A stretch of DNA of 12,197 nt from Rickettsiales bacterium (GTDB lineage Bacteria > Pseudomonadota > Alphaproteobacteria > TMED109), in contig NZIN01000045.1 in assembly GCA_002689905.1 (NCBI GenBank), positions 1 to 12,197 on the forward strand, read 5' to 3'. Position 1 is the first letter of the stretch; every line of letters starts with the position of its first letter. The notes below the pieces were generated by a model that saw nothing but the letters and a program-made list of their open reading frames with translations, did no database searches and had not been told where the DNA came from. This document shows positions 6,093-12,197 of this stretch, piece by piece. The position numbers were made by a program, and so were the translations under genes.

Positions 6093-7166
6093 ATGAATAA
6101 AAATATTATAAAGAGTATTTCTAATAAAACTTTAGGAATTTTAGGTGGAGGTCAGCTAGGAAAAATGATAGCCACTGAAGCTTCTAGGTTAGGCATAAAA
6201 ACTTGTATTTTTGATCCTAATAAAACATCTCCTGCCTTTCAAAGTGCTAATATAATTTTTAATGAGCAATATAATGATAAAAAAGCTCTAAAAAAATTTG
6301 CAAATTATTGTGATGTAATTACTTATGAATTCGAGAATATTCCTTTAGAAAGTATACATTTCCTTAAGGGTTTAAGTAAAGTTTATCCTGAGATAAGGGC
6401 ACTTCGCTATTCCCAAGATAGATATAAGGAAAAAAAATTTATATCTAGCCTAAATATTCCGGTGGCACCTTTTTATATCGTAAATAGTATTAATGATATA
6501 AAGAAAGCTTTATCAAAGTTAGAAGGCTCAGCAATAATAAAAACTAGAAGGTTAGGCTATGATGGAAAAGGGCAGCATGTAATAAAGAACTTTGATATAC
6601 CCGTAAAATTCAAAAATATAAAAAAAAATCAATATATTTTAGAAGGAATAATAAATTTTAAGAAAGAAATCTCTATTATTGCTATGAAAACAAAACAAGG
6701 CGAAGTAATTTGTTTTGAACCTTCTGAAAATAAGCATAGAAAGGGTATTTTAAGAGAAGCAATTTTTCCAGCAAATATTTCTTCTAAAGTTAACAAAAAT
6801 GCTAAGAAAATTGTTAAAGACATTATAATGTCTTTAAATATTATAGGTATAGTAGCAATAGAAATGTTTATTGACCAAAATAATAACGTAATTGTTAATG
6901 AAATTGCTCCAAGGCCACATAATTCTGGTCATTGGACAATGGATGCATGTAATATTTCTCAGCATGAAGCTTTAGTGAGGACAATATTTGATGTTCCTTT
7001 ACCTGTCATTAAGTATTATCATAACTGTAAAATGATAAATATACTTGGAGAAAACTATGATTTAATAAATACAGCTATGAGTAATAAAAACTATAAAGTA
7101 TATATATATGGAAAAGATTCAATAAAGCCTGAAAGAAAATTAGGGCACATCAATATTCTTTATTAG
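6093..7166 (+). CDS. purK: N5-carboxyaminoimidazole ribonucleotide synthase (ATP-grasp)
   Basis: The protein has 357 residues (E. coli PurK is 355). It uses ATP and bicarbonate to convert AIR to N5-CAIR, the substrate of PurE. The N-terminal pre-ATP-grasp domain has GILGGGQLGKM (15-25) and TYEFENIP (77-84). The ATP-grasp core has KTRRLGYDGKGQ (150-161), covering the flexible nucleotide loop, and NEIAPRPHNSGHWT (269-282) with metal- and substrate-binding residues. The start is 3 bp after the purE stop, a tight operon, and no separate Shine-Dalgarno is evident, so translation is probably coupled. The last 4 bases overlap the convergent COQ9-like gene. All family motifs are intact. Confidence 0.96.
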   Translation: MNKNIIKSISNKTLGILGGGQLGKMIATEASRLGIKTCIFDPNKTSPAFQSANIIFNEQYNDKKALKKFANYCDVITYEFENIPLESIHFLKGLSKVYPEIRALRYSQDRYKEKKFISSLNIPVAPFYIVNSINDIKKALSKLEGSAIIKTRRLGYDGKGQHVIKNFDIPVKFKNIKKNQYILEGIINFKKEISIIAMKTKQGEVICFEPSENKHRKGILREAIFPANISSKVNKNAKKIVKDIIMSLNIIGIVAIEMFIDQNNNVIVNEIAPRPHNSGHWTMDACNISQHEALVRTIFDVPLPVIKYYHNCKMINILGENYDLINTAMSNKNYKVYIYGKDSIKPERKLGHINILY

Positions 7167-7792
7167 TTTTTGTGTAAAAAGTCTAATTTTGATAGAAAAT
7201 CTTTCGGCGTTAATTTCGATGCAAATTTCTTTAATTTTGATTTATAAAACCCAAACTTTCCTAAAAATTCAATTTGTCTATTGATATAGTCTTCAGTATC
7301 ACTCATTTTAGCACTTCCTCTCCAAAATAAAGTAGTATTTATAAGTATTTGGGAAAGAATTAACCTTTTTGTATAAAAATTAAAATCTACAGATTTATCT
7401 TTTAACAGATACCAAACATTATTTGAAAAAATTAAAGAAGTTTTTTTTAAAAATATCGGTTTTAATGACATATAATTTAAAAAGTATTTGGTGACAGCCT
7501 TATCTTGTTCAAAAAGTTTTATTAATTCCAATAAAATATAATTAACTCTTTTGCTTATACTTTTTTCTACCCTTAATTTTTTTGAAACTTTACTTTCTAG
7601 CTGACCTTGAACAGTTTGAAAGAAAAAAATACATAAACTCTGAATTTTATCTGGAAAAAAATAATAGAAATCCGACTCTTTAATGCCTAATTCATGCAAA
7701 GTCTGAGTAATATTATTAATGTTCAATCTATTATTACAAAAAGAAGGTTTTAATTTAATAAAAATATTATTTTTTTTCAATTTTTTATTCAT
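7163..7792 (-). CDS. COQ9-like ubiquinone biosynthesis accessory protein
   Basis: The protein has 209 residues and is all-helical with a TetR-like fold expected. The diagnostic part is VDFNFYTKRLILSQILINTT followed by LFWRGSAKMSDTEDYINRQIE (about 135-175). It matches the COQ9 signature in which D-F/N-N-x-YTKR leads into a hydrophobic helix and a DxxDTxxFLxRRI segment. The N-terminal half has ITQTLHELGIKESDFYYFFPDK (28-49), matching the COQ9 helix-turn-helix-like region LxxLGLSExxFxxLFP. In eukaryotes COQ9 binds lipid and presents intermediates to the COQ7 hydroxylase; in alphaproteobacteria the role is inferred. The protein is more diverged and Lys-rich than usual. A promoter with TTGATA and TATTAT sits directly before ATG 7790-7792. 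The gene is divergent from rpsU, an arrangement I recall from other alphaproteobacteria. Confidence 0.78.
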   Translation of the reverse strand: MNKKLKKNNIFIKLKPSFCNNRLNINNITQTLHELGIKESDFYYFFPDKIQSLCIFFFQTVQGQLESKVSKKLRVEKSISKRVNYILLELIKLFEQDKAVTKYFLNYMSLKPIFLKKTSLIFSNNVWYLLKDKSVDFNFYTKRLILSQILINTTLFWRGSAKMSDTEDYINRQIEFLGKFGFYKSKLKKFASKLTPKDFLSKLDFLHKN

Positions 7793-7798
7793 AAATAA

Positions 7799-7826
7799 AT
7801 AATAATTATTCTCTTCACTTTATCAA
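7799..7826 (-). promoter_or_regulatory. Promoter of the COQ9-like gene (leaderless)
   Basis: On the minus strand TTGATA (7821-7826, five of six), a 16-bp spacer and TATTAT (7799-7804, five of six) form a good promoter. Only 6 nt separate the -10 from ATG 7792, so transcription should begin at the start codon itself. It overlaps the likely -35 of rpsU, so RNA polymerase may bind one promoter at the expense of the other. Confidence 0.6.
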
Positions 7827-7842
7827 TAGCTTATGTTATTAA
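7814..7842 (+). promoter_or_regulatory. Possible rpsU promoter
   Basis: TTCACT (7814-7819), a 17-bp spacer and TATTAA (7837-7842) each match four of six consensus bases. TAAAAT (7840-7845) is an alternative -10. A start near 7850 would leave a short leader that includes the strong Shine-Dalgarno. Confidence 0.3.
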
Positions 7843-7856
7843 AATAATTCTTATGT

Positions 7857-7862
7857 AAGGAG
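7857..7862 (+). promoter_or_regulatory. Strong Shine-Dalgarno deciding the TTG start of rpsU
   Basis: AAGGAG ends 6 nt before TTG 7869-7871. There is no ATG or GTG in frame near it. The conserved S21 N-terminus (VIVRDNNVD) begins two codons after this TTG, so the rare start codon is well supported. Confidence 0.8.
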
Positions 7863-7868
7863 AAAATA

Positions 7869-8066
7869 TTGGAAGTTATAGTTAGAGATAATAATGTAGA
7901 TCATGCATTACGTACTTTAAAGAAGAAAATGCAAAGAGAAGGTATGTATAGGGAGATGAAAAAGAGAAGGGCATATGAAAAGCCTTCAGAGAAAAAGGCT
8001 AGGGAAAAGGCAGAATCAGTAAGAAGATGGCGTAAGCTTCAAAGAAAGACTACTAGGGGCTATTAA
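7869..8066 (+). CDS. rpsU: 30S ribosomal protein S21, TTG start
   Basis: The protein has 65 residues, rich in Arg and Lys. The alphaproteobacterial S21 pattern is plain: VIVRDNNVDHALRTLKKKM (3-21), QREGMYREMKKRR (22-34), YEKPSEKKAREKAESVRRW (36-54), then a basic tail ending RKTTRGY. S21 binds near the platform of the small subunit beside the anti-Shine-Dalgarno end of 16S rRNA and promotes initiation. The start is TTG, fixed by AAGGAG 6 nt upstream. A weak start codon on an abundant ribosomal protein may cap its synthesis. The gene stands alone: divergent from the COQ9-like gene and sharing its last four bases with a convergent dehydrogenase gene, with no room for a terminator. Confidence 0.95.
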   Translation: MEVIVRDNNVDHALRTLKKKMQREGMYREMKKRRAYEKPSEKKAREKAESVRRWRKLQRKTTRGY

Positions 8067-9061
8067 AACTTCACGATATTATTAAGTTTCTTCTTCAAAT
8101 AAAGTCTATTTATATTTTCACTAATAACTTTAGATCTCCTACTAATCATATTTTCTGACCAAGCCGATATGTGAGGAGACATTATTACATTTCTCAGGTT
8201 ATTAAAAGAGTAACTTGATGGTTTAAAATTTTTCTGATCTTTACTATTTGGATATTTGAACCAAGTATCAATAATCGCTCCTCCAATTTTTTTACTTTTA
8301 AGAGCATTATATAAATCCTTTTCATTTATTATTCCGCCTCTTGCAATATTAATAATAACAGCACTTTCTTTCATAAGGTTAAGAGTTGATTTGTTGATTA
8401 AATTTTTAGTTATATCTGTAAGAGGACATGCAATTATCAAATAATCCAACTGTTTGATTGTTTCTTTTAAACTCCTACTTAAAAATATTTCGTTCAAATA
8501 TTTATCTTTTTTTCTAGGTATTCTTGAATAGCCATATATTTTCACACCAAAAGGTTTAATTCTTTTAGCAATTTCTTTTCCAATTTTTCCGTACCCCAAT
8601 ATACCTATTGTTTTATCACTTAATTCGTTGTGAGTTGGACCATCAAATATTATACAATCACTCCAATCTAATTTTTTAAATTTTGAAGTCTTTTCAATTA
8701 GTTTAATTTCCCAGTTCAACATAGAACCTACACAAAACTCAGCTATAGGAATCTCATGTTCATAGACATTACATACTTTACAGTTATGTGGTACTTGACG
8801 AAAATCAATTGCATCAATACCAGATCCAGGAAGATGAATAAGTTTTAAGTTCTCGGTTTTAGGTATATCTAATTTATTTGTACCACCCCACATAGTTTTA
8901 CCCCAACTCATTGTCACTACTACATCAGCTTTTTTAATTTTTTTAAAATAACTAGTACTCTGTTTTGAAAAATAAAAAATTTTATTAGGAATATTTATAT
9001 TTTGTTCTAAATAAGCAATAATTTTTCTTGTTCCTTGAACTACTATTTTGTATTCTTTCAT
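8063..9061 (-). CDS. D-isomer-specific 2-hydroxyacid dehydrogenase family protein
   Basis: The protein has 332 residues. The N-terminal substrate-domain half has LIHLPGSGIDAIDF (74-87). The Rossmann domain has TIGILGYGKIG (151-161) and the two substrate-domain signatures ACPLTDITKNLIN (211-223) and NIARGGIINE (238-247). Of the Arg-Glu-His catalytic set, Arg241 and His297 (SPHISAW) are present. The position 29 residues after the Arg, where Glu is normal in PGDH and D-LDH, is Tyr270 (DTWFKYPN). The residue after the second cofactor strand is not Asp: YGYSRIPR (176-183) has Ser-Arg, which favours NADP(H) over NAD(H). The enzyme should interconvert a 2-keto acid and a D-2-hydroxy acid in the cytosol, but the substrate cannot be assigned; serA or glyoxylate/hydroxypyruvate reductase labels would be guesses. 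ATG 9059-9061 has AAGGA 5 nt upstream. It is divergent from the glyoxalase-like gene across 23 bp. Confidence 0.88.
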   Translation of the reverse strand: MKEYKIVVQGTRKIIAYLEQNINIPNKIFYFSKQSTSYFKKIKKADVVVTMSWGKTMWGGTNKLDIPKTENLKLIHLPGSGIDAIDFRQVPHNCKVCNVYEHEIPIAEFCVGSMLNWEIKLIEKTSKFKKLDWSDCIIFDGPTHNELSDKTIGILGYGKIGKEIAKRIKPFGVKIYGYSRIPRKKDKYLNEIFLSRSLKETIKQLDYLIIACPLTDITKNLINKSTLNLMKESAVIINIARGGIINEKDLYNALKSKKIGGAIIDTWFKYPNSKDQKNFKPSSYSFNNLRNVIMSPHISAWSENMISRRSKVISENINRLYLKKKLNNIVKF

Positions 9062-9066
9062 AACAA

Positions 9067-9071
9067 TCCTT
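9067..9071 (-). promoter_or_regulatory. Shine-Dalgarno of the 2-hydroxyacid dehydrogenase gene
   Basis: On the minus strand AAGGA lies 5 nt before ATG 9059-9061 and supports this start. It also occupies the centre of the 23-bp divergent gap, so the -10 for this gene must lie at about 9073-9083 and the -35 inside the neighbouring coding sequence. Confidence 0.6.
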
Positions 9072-9084
9072 TATTAATATTAAT

Positions 9085-9873
9085 ATGATAATAAAACAAA
9101 TATTTACATATAACAATTATAGAAATTTTAATTATTTAATAGCTTGCCCAAAAACTAGAGAAGCAATTGCTGTAGATCCCTTGGCATATAACTTATGTCT
9201 GAAGGAAGCAAAGAAGAATGAATTAAATATAGTAGCTGTAATTAATACGCATGAACACTTAGATCATACGGGAGGTAATGAAAAAATAATAGCTCATACA
9301 GGAGCTAAATTGTATGCACACAATAATGCAATAAAAACAATCAAGGGCGTAGATGTAGGTTTAAGAGCAGGTGATAAAATTAAAATAGGAAATTCTATAA
9401 ATATTGATATTCTTGATACTCCAGGTCATACAATGGCACACATTTGTCTACTAGTAAGAGGCTCTGAGGATGCACTTTTTTGTGGGGATACCCTCTTTAA
9501 CGCAGGTGTGGGTAACTGTCATAACGGAGGAAACCCTCTTAGCTTATACAATACTTTTTATAATCAGCTTGTAAAGCTTGATAAGAAAACAAAAATATTT
9601 CCAGGACACGATTACTTGTCAAATAATTTAGAGTTCACACTATCTTTAGAACCTAATAATAAACATGCATTTGATTTATTACAATTATCTAAAAAAGAAG
9701 GTTTTAGTACTAACTATGTTTCATCTTTTGAAACTGAACTAAAAGTAAATACTTTTTTTAGGTTAAAAGAAGCAAGTATTGTAGAAACTCTAAAAAGTAA
9801 AAGCCTTTTATCTAAAAATGATAGTCCTCAAGAGGTTTTTCTAGCATTAAGAGAGTTAAGAAATAAATGGTAA
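9085..9873 (+). CDS. Glyoxalase II-like metallo-beta-lactamase-fold hydrolase
   Basis: The protein has 262 residues. The dinuclear metal site is complete: THEHLDH (55-61, His56, His58, Asp60, His61), His115 in LDTPGHTMAH, Asp135 in FCGDTLF and His175 in FPGHDYLSNNLEF. A C-terminal glyoxalase II-type domain follows, with EPNN (189-192) and the end pattern NTFFRLKE (222-229) and EVFLALRELRNKW. Glyoxalase II releases D-lactate and glutathione from S-lactoylglutathione. It differs from classical GloB in the segment after the metal Asp: the usual AGCGRxFEGT is AGVGNCHNGGNP (140-151). The start has no Shine-Dalgarno and lies 23 bp from the divergent dehydrogenase start. It could hydrolyse another thioester, so I assign no gene symbol. 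It ends 1 bp from pntB. Confidence 0.85.
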   Translation: MIIKQIFTYNNYRNFNYLIACPKTREAIAVDPLAYNLCLKEAKKNELNIVAVINTHEHLDHTGGNEKIIAHTGAKLYAHNNAIKTIKGVDVGLRAGDKIKIGNSINIDILDTPGHTMAHICLLVRGSEDALFCGDTLFNAGVGNCHNGGNPLSLYNTFYNQLVKLDKKTKIFPGHDYLSNNLEFTLSLEPNNKHAFDLLQLSKKEGFSTNYVSSFETELKVNTFFRLKEASIVETLKSKSLLSKNDSPQEVFLALRELRNKW

Positions 9874-9874
9874 A

Positions 9875-11263
9875 TTAAGTAAGTTCTTTAACTATCTCTT
9901 CAACTATTTTTTTAGCATCACCAAATAACATTAGAGTATTCTCGTTATAAAATACTTTATTATCTATTCCTGCATATCCAGGAGATAGGCTCCTCTTAAC
10001 AAATAAAACTGTTTTAGCTCCTTCTACATCAAGTATTGGCATTCCTGCTATAGGGCTTGAAGGGTCTGTTTTAGCCGCAGGGTTGGTAATATCATTAGCT
10101 CCAATAACAAATGCTACATCACAGGTACTAAATTCTGAATTAATTTCTTCTAATTCAAATACTTCATCATAGGAAACATTAGCTTCTGCTAATAATACAT
10201 TCATATGACCAGGCATTCTTCCAGCTACTGGGTGAATGGCAAAAGAAACTTTTACCCCTTTTTTTTTTAATAAATCAGACATTTCTTTAACAACATGTTG
10301 AGCTTGAGATACTGCCATTCCGTACCCAGGCACAATTATAACATGTTCTGAATTTTTCATAATAAAGGAACCGTCAGTTGCTCCACCAGACTTAACAGTT
10401 TTATCAGTTATTGATACTTGTCCTGTTGAACTTTCTTCACCAAAGCCTCCTAATATTACACTTATAAATGATCTATTCATAGCTTTGCACATAATATATG
10501 ATAAAATTGCTCCAGAACTTCCTACCAAAGCACCTACTATTATTAGTGAAATATTCTCAAGGGTAAAACCTATACCAGCTGCTGCCCAACCAGAATATGA
10601 GTTTAGCATAGATACAACTACAGGCATATCAGCACCACCAATAGGTATAATTATTAAAATACCTATAATTAGAGCTAGAATAGTTAAAGATATAAATATT
10701 TCACTACTTTGAATCTTAACAAAAAGAAAAACACCAATAAGAATTAATATTCCTAAAAGGCCATTTAACATGTGTTGAAACTTAAAGGTAATAGGGTTTC
10801 CAGACATTAATGATTGTAGTTTTAAGAATGCTATTATGGAACCAGTAAATGTTATAGCTCCAATAACTAAACCCACTGACATTTCTATAGCACTAATAGC
10901 TTTTATATCTTGTCCGATAGAAATACCAAACTTTTCAGGTGCATAAAAAGCACCTGCAGCTACAAATACAGCTGCTAAGCCAACCAAGCTGTGAAACCCC
11001 GCTACTAATTGTGGCATAGCTGTCATTTTTATTTTGAGTCCCAAAATAGTTCCTATAGATCCACCAATTAAAACACAAAGTATCACAGGAATAAAATTAG
11101 AGGCATTAGGTTGAAGTAGTAAGGTAGTTACTGCTGTTAGCATTCCTAAAATACCAAATATATTACCTTTTCTGGCTGTTTCAGGAGAAGATAGTCCTTT
11201 CAGTGCCATTATAAAAAGAACTGAAGATATAAGATATAATAGAGCTGATAAATTCTCACTCAT
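9875..11263 (-). CDS. pntB: NAD(P) transhydrogenase subunit beta
   Basis: The protein has 462 residues, matching E. coli PntB. The first 260 or so residues hold the membrane helices of domain II. GFHSLVGLAAV includes His91, equivalent to the E. coli His91 implicated in proton translocation. The C-terminal 170 residues are the NADP(H)-binding domain III, with VPGYGMAVSQAQH, AIHPVAGRMPGHMNVLLAEA, FVIGANDITNPAA and KRSLSPGYAGIDN, all diagnostic. With PntAa and PntAb it uses the proton gradient to drive NADH reduction of NADP+, giving NADPH. It is the last gene of the pnt operon and its start overlaps pntAb by 8 bp, so coupled translation is likely. Codons near 10259-10268 contain a run of ten A followed by four G on the coding strand. 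Confidence 0.97.
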   Translation of the reverse strand: MSENLSALLYLISSVLFIMALKGLSSPETARKGNIFGILGMLTAVTTLLLQPNASNFIPVILCVLIGGSIGTILGLKIKMTAMPQLVAGFHSLVGLAAVFVAAGAFYAPEKFGISIGQDIKAISAIEMSVGLVIGAITFTGSIIAFLKLQSLMSGNPITFKFQHMLNGLLGILILIGVFLFVKIQSSEIFISLTILALIIGILIIIPIGGADMPVVVSMLNSYSGWAAAGIGFTLENISLIIVGALVGSSGAILSYIMCKAMNRSFISVILGGFGEESSTGQVSITDKTVKSGGATDGSFIMKNSEHVIIVPGYGMAVSQAQHVVKEMSDLLKKKGVKVSFAIHPVAGRMPGHMNVLLAEANVSYDEVFELEEINSEFSTCDVAFVIGANDITNPAAKTDPSSPIAGMPILDVEGAKTVLFVKRSLSPGYAGIDNKVFYNENTLMLFGDAKKIVEEIVKELT

Positions 11264-11579
11264 TGTTTTTCTTCTTTTTCTTATACATAGCTAACATGCG
11301 TTGTGTTACAACAAATCCTCCAAAAACATTAATACTAGCGAGAATAGTAGCTAAATATCCCATAATTAATGAGGGATCAAGTGTAGTTTCAATAGTATTA
11401 TCAGAGTTTGATATAATTAAAGTTAAGCTTCCAACTATTATAATACCAGAAATTGCATTGGTTACACTCATTAAAGGAGTGTGCAGAGCAGGTGTTACAG
11501 CCCAAACTACAAAATATCCAACAAATATAGCAAGAGTGAACACTATAAAATTAATAATAAAAGGATCTACATTTTCCAT
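11256..11579 (-). CDS. pntAb: NAD(P) transhydrogenase subunit alpha part 2 (membrane)
   Basis: The protein has 107 residues with about three transmembrane helices (9-30, 40-60, 72-95). Family motifs are WAVTPALHTPLMSVTNAISG (26-45) and LASINVFGGFVVTQRMLAMY (80-99). It supplies the membrane helices that in E. coli are fused to the C-terminus of PntA. The separate gene is the arrangement found in Rhodospirillum and many other alphaproteobacteria. The basic tail (five Lys and NNE) is cytoplasmic. It begins 3 bp after pntAa and overlaps pntB by 8 bp. No good Shine-Dalgarno is present, so translation probably depends on coupling to pntAa. Confidence 0.95.
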   Translation of the reverse strand: MENVDPFIINFIVFTLAIFVGYFVVWAVTPALHTPLMSVTNAISGIIIVGSLTLIISNSDNTIETTLDPSLIMGYLATILASINVFGGFVVTQRMLAMYKKKKKNNE

Positions 11580-11582
11580 ATT

Positions 11583-12197
11583 TTAACCATTAAAAAAATT
11601 ATCTGTTTTAACTCCATTTTTGACTAATATTGTTTTTGTGAGTAATTCATCTTTTGAATTTATATTAAAAACTTTATCATCTCCAATAAAATTTATAATA
11701 AAATTAAATAAATTTTTAGAAAAAAGTAGGCTTGCATCATAAGCAATTAGGCTGGGTAAGTTTCTTGGTGCATATATAGTAGAATTTTCTATAATAACTT
11801 TATTACCTAACTCAGACCCTTCAATATTACCTCCTGCACTACTTGCTAAATCCATTAAAATACTACCACTTTTCATTGCTTTAATGGTATTTAACTTTAT
11901 TAATATGGGAGCTTTCTTCCCAGGAATTAAGGCCGTAGAAATTATAATATCCATATCTATTGCAGCCTTATGGATAGTTTCTAACTGTCTTTTTTTATAA
12001 TCTTCACTCATTTCTTTAGCGTAAACCGTTTCTGTTTTTTTCAAGTCAGATTCTATACCAACATTAATAAATTTTGCACCTAAACTATTTACTTGCTCTT
12101 CAACCTCAGGTCTTACATCAAAAGCTGACACAACACAGCCAAGTCTTTTTGCAGTAGCAATAGCTTGAAGACCGGCAACTCCTGCACCCAATATTAA
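11583..12197 (-). CDS. pntAa: NAD(P) transhydrogenase subunit alpha part 1 (partial, N-terminus off window)
   Basis: The last 204 or so residues are visible. The frame is open to the right edge, where it reads LILGAGVAGLQAIATAKRLG. This is the dinucleotide-binding glycine motif of domain I, so the true start lies beyond the window. The TTG near the edge that could look like a start is an internal Leu codon. Further family motifs are FDVRPEVEEQVNSLGAKF, YAKEMSEDYKKRQ, ALIPGKKAPILI, MKSGSILMDLASSAGGNIE and the C-terminal KNGVKTDNFFNG. Domain I is the soluble NAD(H)-binding part that passes hydride to domain III of PntB. There are no membrane helices after it; they are in the separate pntAb. It is the first of three operon genes here; its promoter is outside the window. 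Confidence 0.96.
   Translation of the reverse strand, partial: LILGAGVAGLQAIATAKRLGCVVSAFDVRPEVEEQVNSLGAKFINVGIESDLKKTETVYAKEMSEDYKKRQLETIHKAAIDMDIIISTALIPGKKAPILIKLNTIKAMKSGSILMDLASSAGGNIEGSELGNKVIIENSTIYAPRNLPSLIAYDASLLFSKNLFNFIINFIGDDKVFNINSKDELLTKTILVKNGVKTDNFFNG

Noticed and set aside
8256..8444. Open frame on the + strand opposite the 2-hydroxyacid dehydrogenase
   Set aside because: The hydrophobic translation comes from complementing Lys/Asn-rich codons; it has no start context.
9874..9900. Bidirectional terminator between the glyoxalase-like gene and pntB
   Set aside because: The gap is 1 bp and I find no inverted repeat of useful length in the adjacent coding ends.
10259..10268. 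Programmed -1 ribosomal frameshift at the A10-GGGG tract of pntB
   Set aside because: The tract is AAA AAA AAA GGG in frame, the wrong phase for X-XXY-YYZ slippage. No truncated or alternative PntB is known, and domain III continues intact past it.
11263..11586. Open frame on the + strand mirroring pntAb
   Set aside because: It lies entirely opposite a strongly conserved gene, resembles no family and arises from low-complexity complementary codons.
1..12197. tRNA, rRNA, CRISPR array, insertion sequence or prophage signature
   Set aside because: No cloverleaf, no spaced direct repeats, no transposase or integrase, and no terminal repeats were seen. Nearly all bases are assigned to chromosomal genes of uniform composition.

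Overview
The window is AT-rich (roughly 30% G+C by eye) and extremely compact. About 336 of 12,197 bases lie outside genes, and no gap exceeds 81 bp. The gene set points to an alphaproteobacterium with a streamlined, probably free-living (perhaps marine) genome. The supporting evidence is a three-subunit transhydrogenase (pntAa/pntAb/pntB), COQ9, class 2 PyrD, an ImpB/MucB-type Y-family polymerase and a GTTC-N7-GTTC SOS box, which is the alphaproteobacterial LexA operator. The fliG tail implies a flagellum. Complete purE/purK and pyrD genes argue against a purine-auxotrophic intracellular parasite. No species can be named from sequence alone.

Layout, left to right. (1) 1-1085, + strand: the end of fliG, an overlapping gene for a small exported four-cysteine protein, and a divergent protein that aligns along its length with ribosome recycling factor. 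(2) 1082-1510, - strand: a stand-alone cyclic-nucleotide-binding-fold protein. (3) 1551-2267, + strand: a rhomboid intramembrane protease. (4) 2270-5525, - strand: pyrD, a HAD phosphatase of the DxWGV type, and a Y-family DNA polymerase with its own SOS-controlled promoter. (5) 5607-7166, + strand: purE-purK behind a clear promoter and Shine-Dalgarno. (6) 7163-7792, - strand: COQ9-like protein. (7) 7869-8066, + strand: rpsU with a TTG start. (8) 8063-9061, - strand: a D-2-hydroxyacid dehydrogenase. (9) 9085-9873, + strand: a glyoxalase II-like metallohydrolase. (10) 9875-12197, - strand: the pntAa (partial)-pntAb-pntB operon.

Most genes are housekeeping. They cover de novo purine (PurE, PurK) and pyrimidine (PyrD) synthesis, with PyrD feeding electrons to ubiquinone and COQ9 supporting ubiquinone synthesis. 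The rest cover proton-coupled NADPH formation (Pnt), translation (S21), detoxification or 2-hydroxyacid metabolism, and damage-tolerant replication. The architecture stands out. All five convergent junctions lie between a 4-bp overlap and a 2-bp gap, and divergent pairs share promoter regions as short as 23 bp. Several genes have a -10-like hexamer only 6-11 nt before the start codon and no Shine-Dalgarno, which suggests leaderless mRNAs. I saw no mobile element, CRISPR array, tRNA, rRNA or convincing intrinsic terminator, and no new multi-gene defence or biosynthetic system. The best candidates for something undescribed are the RRF-like protein and the small exported protein next to fliG.
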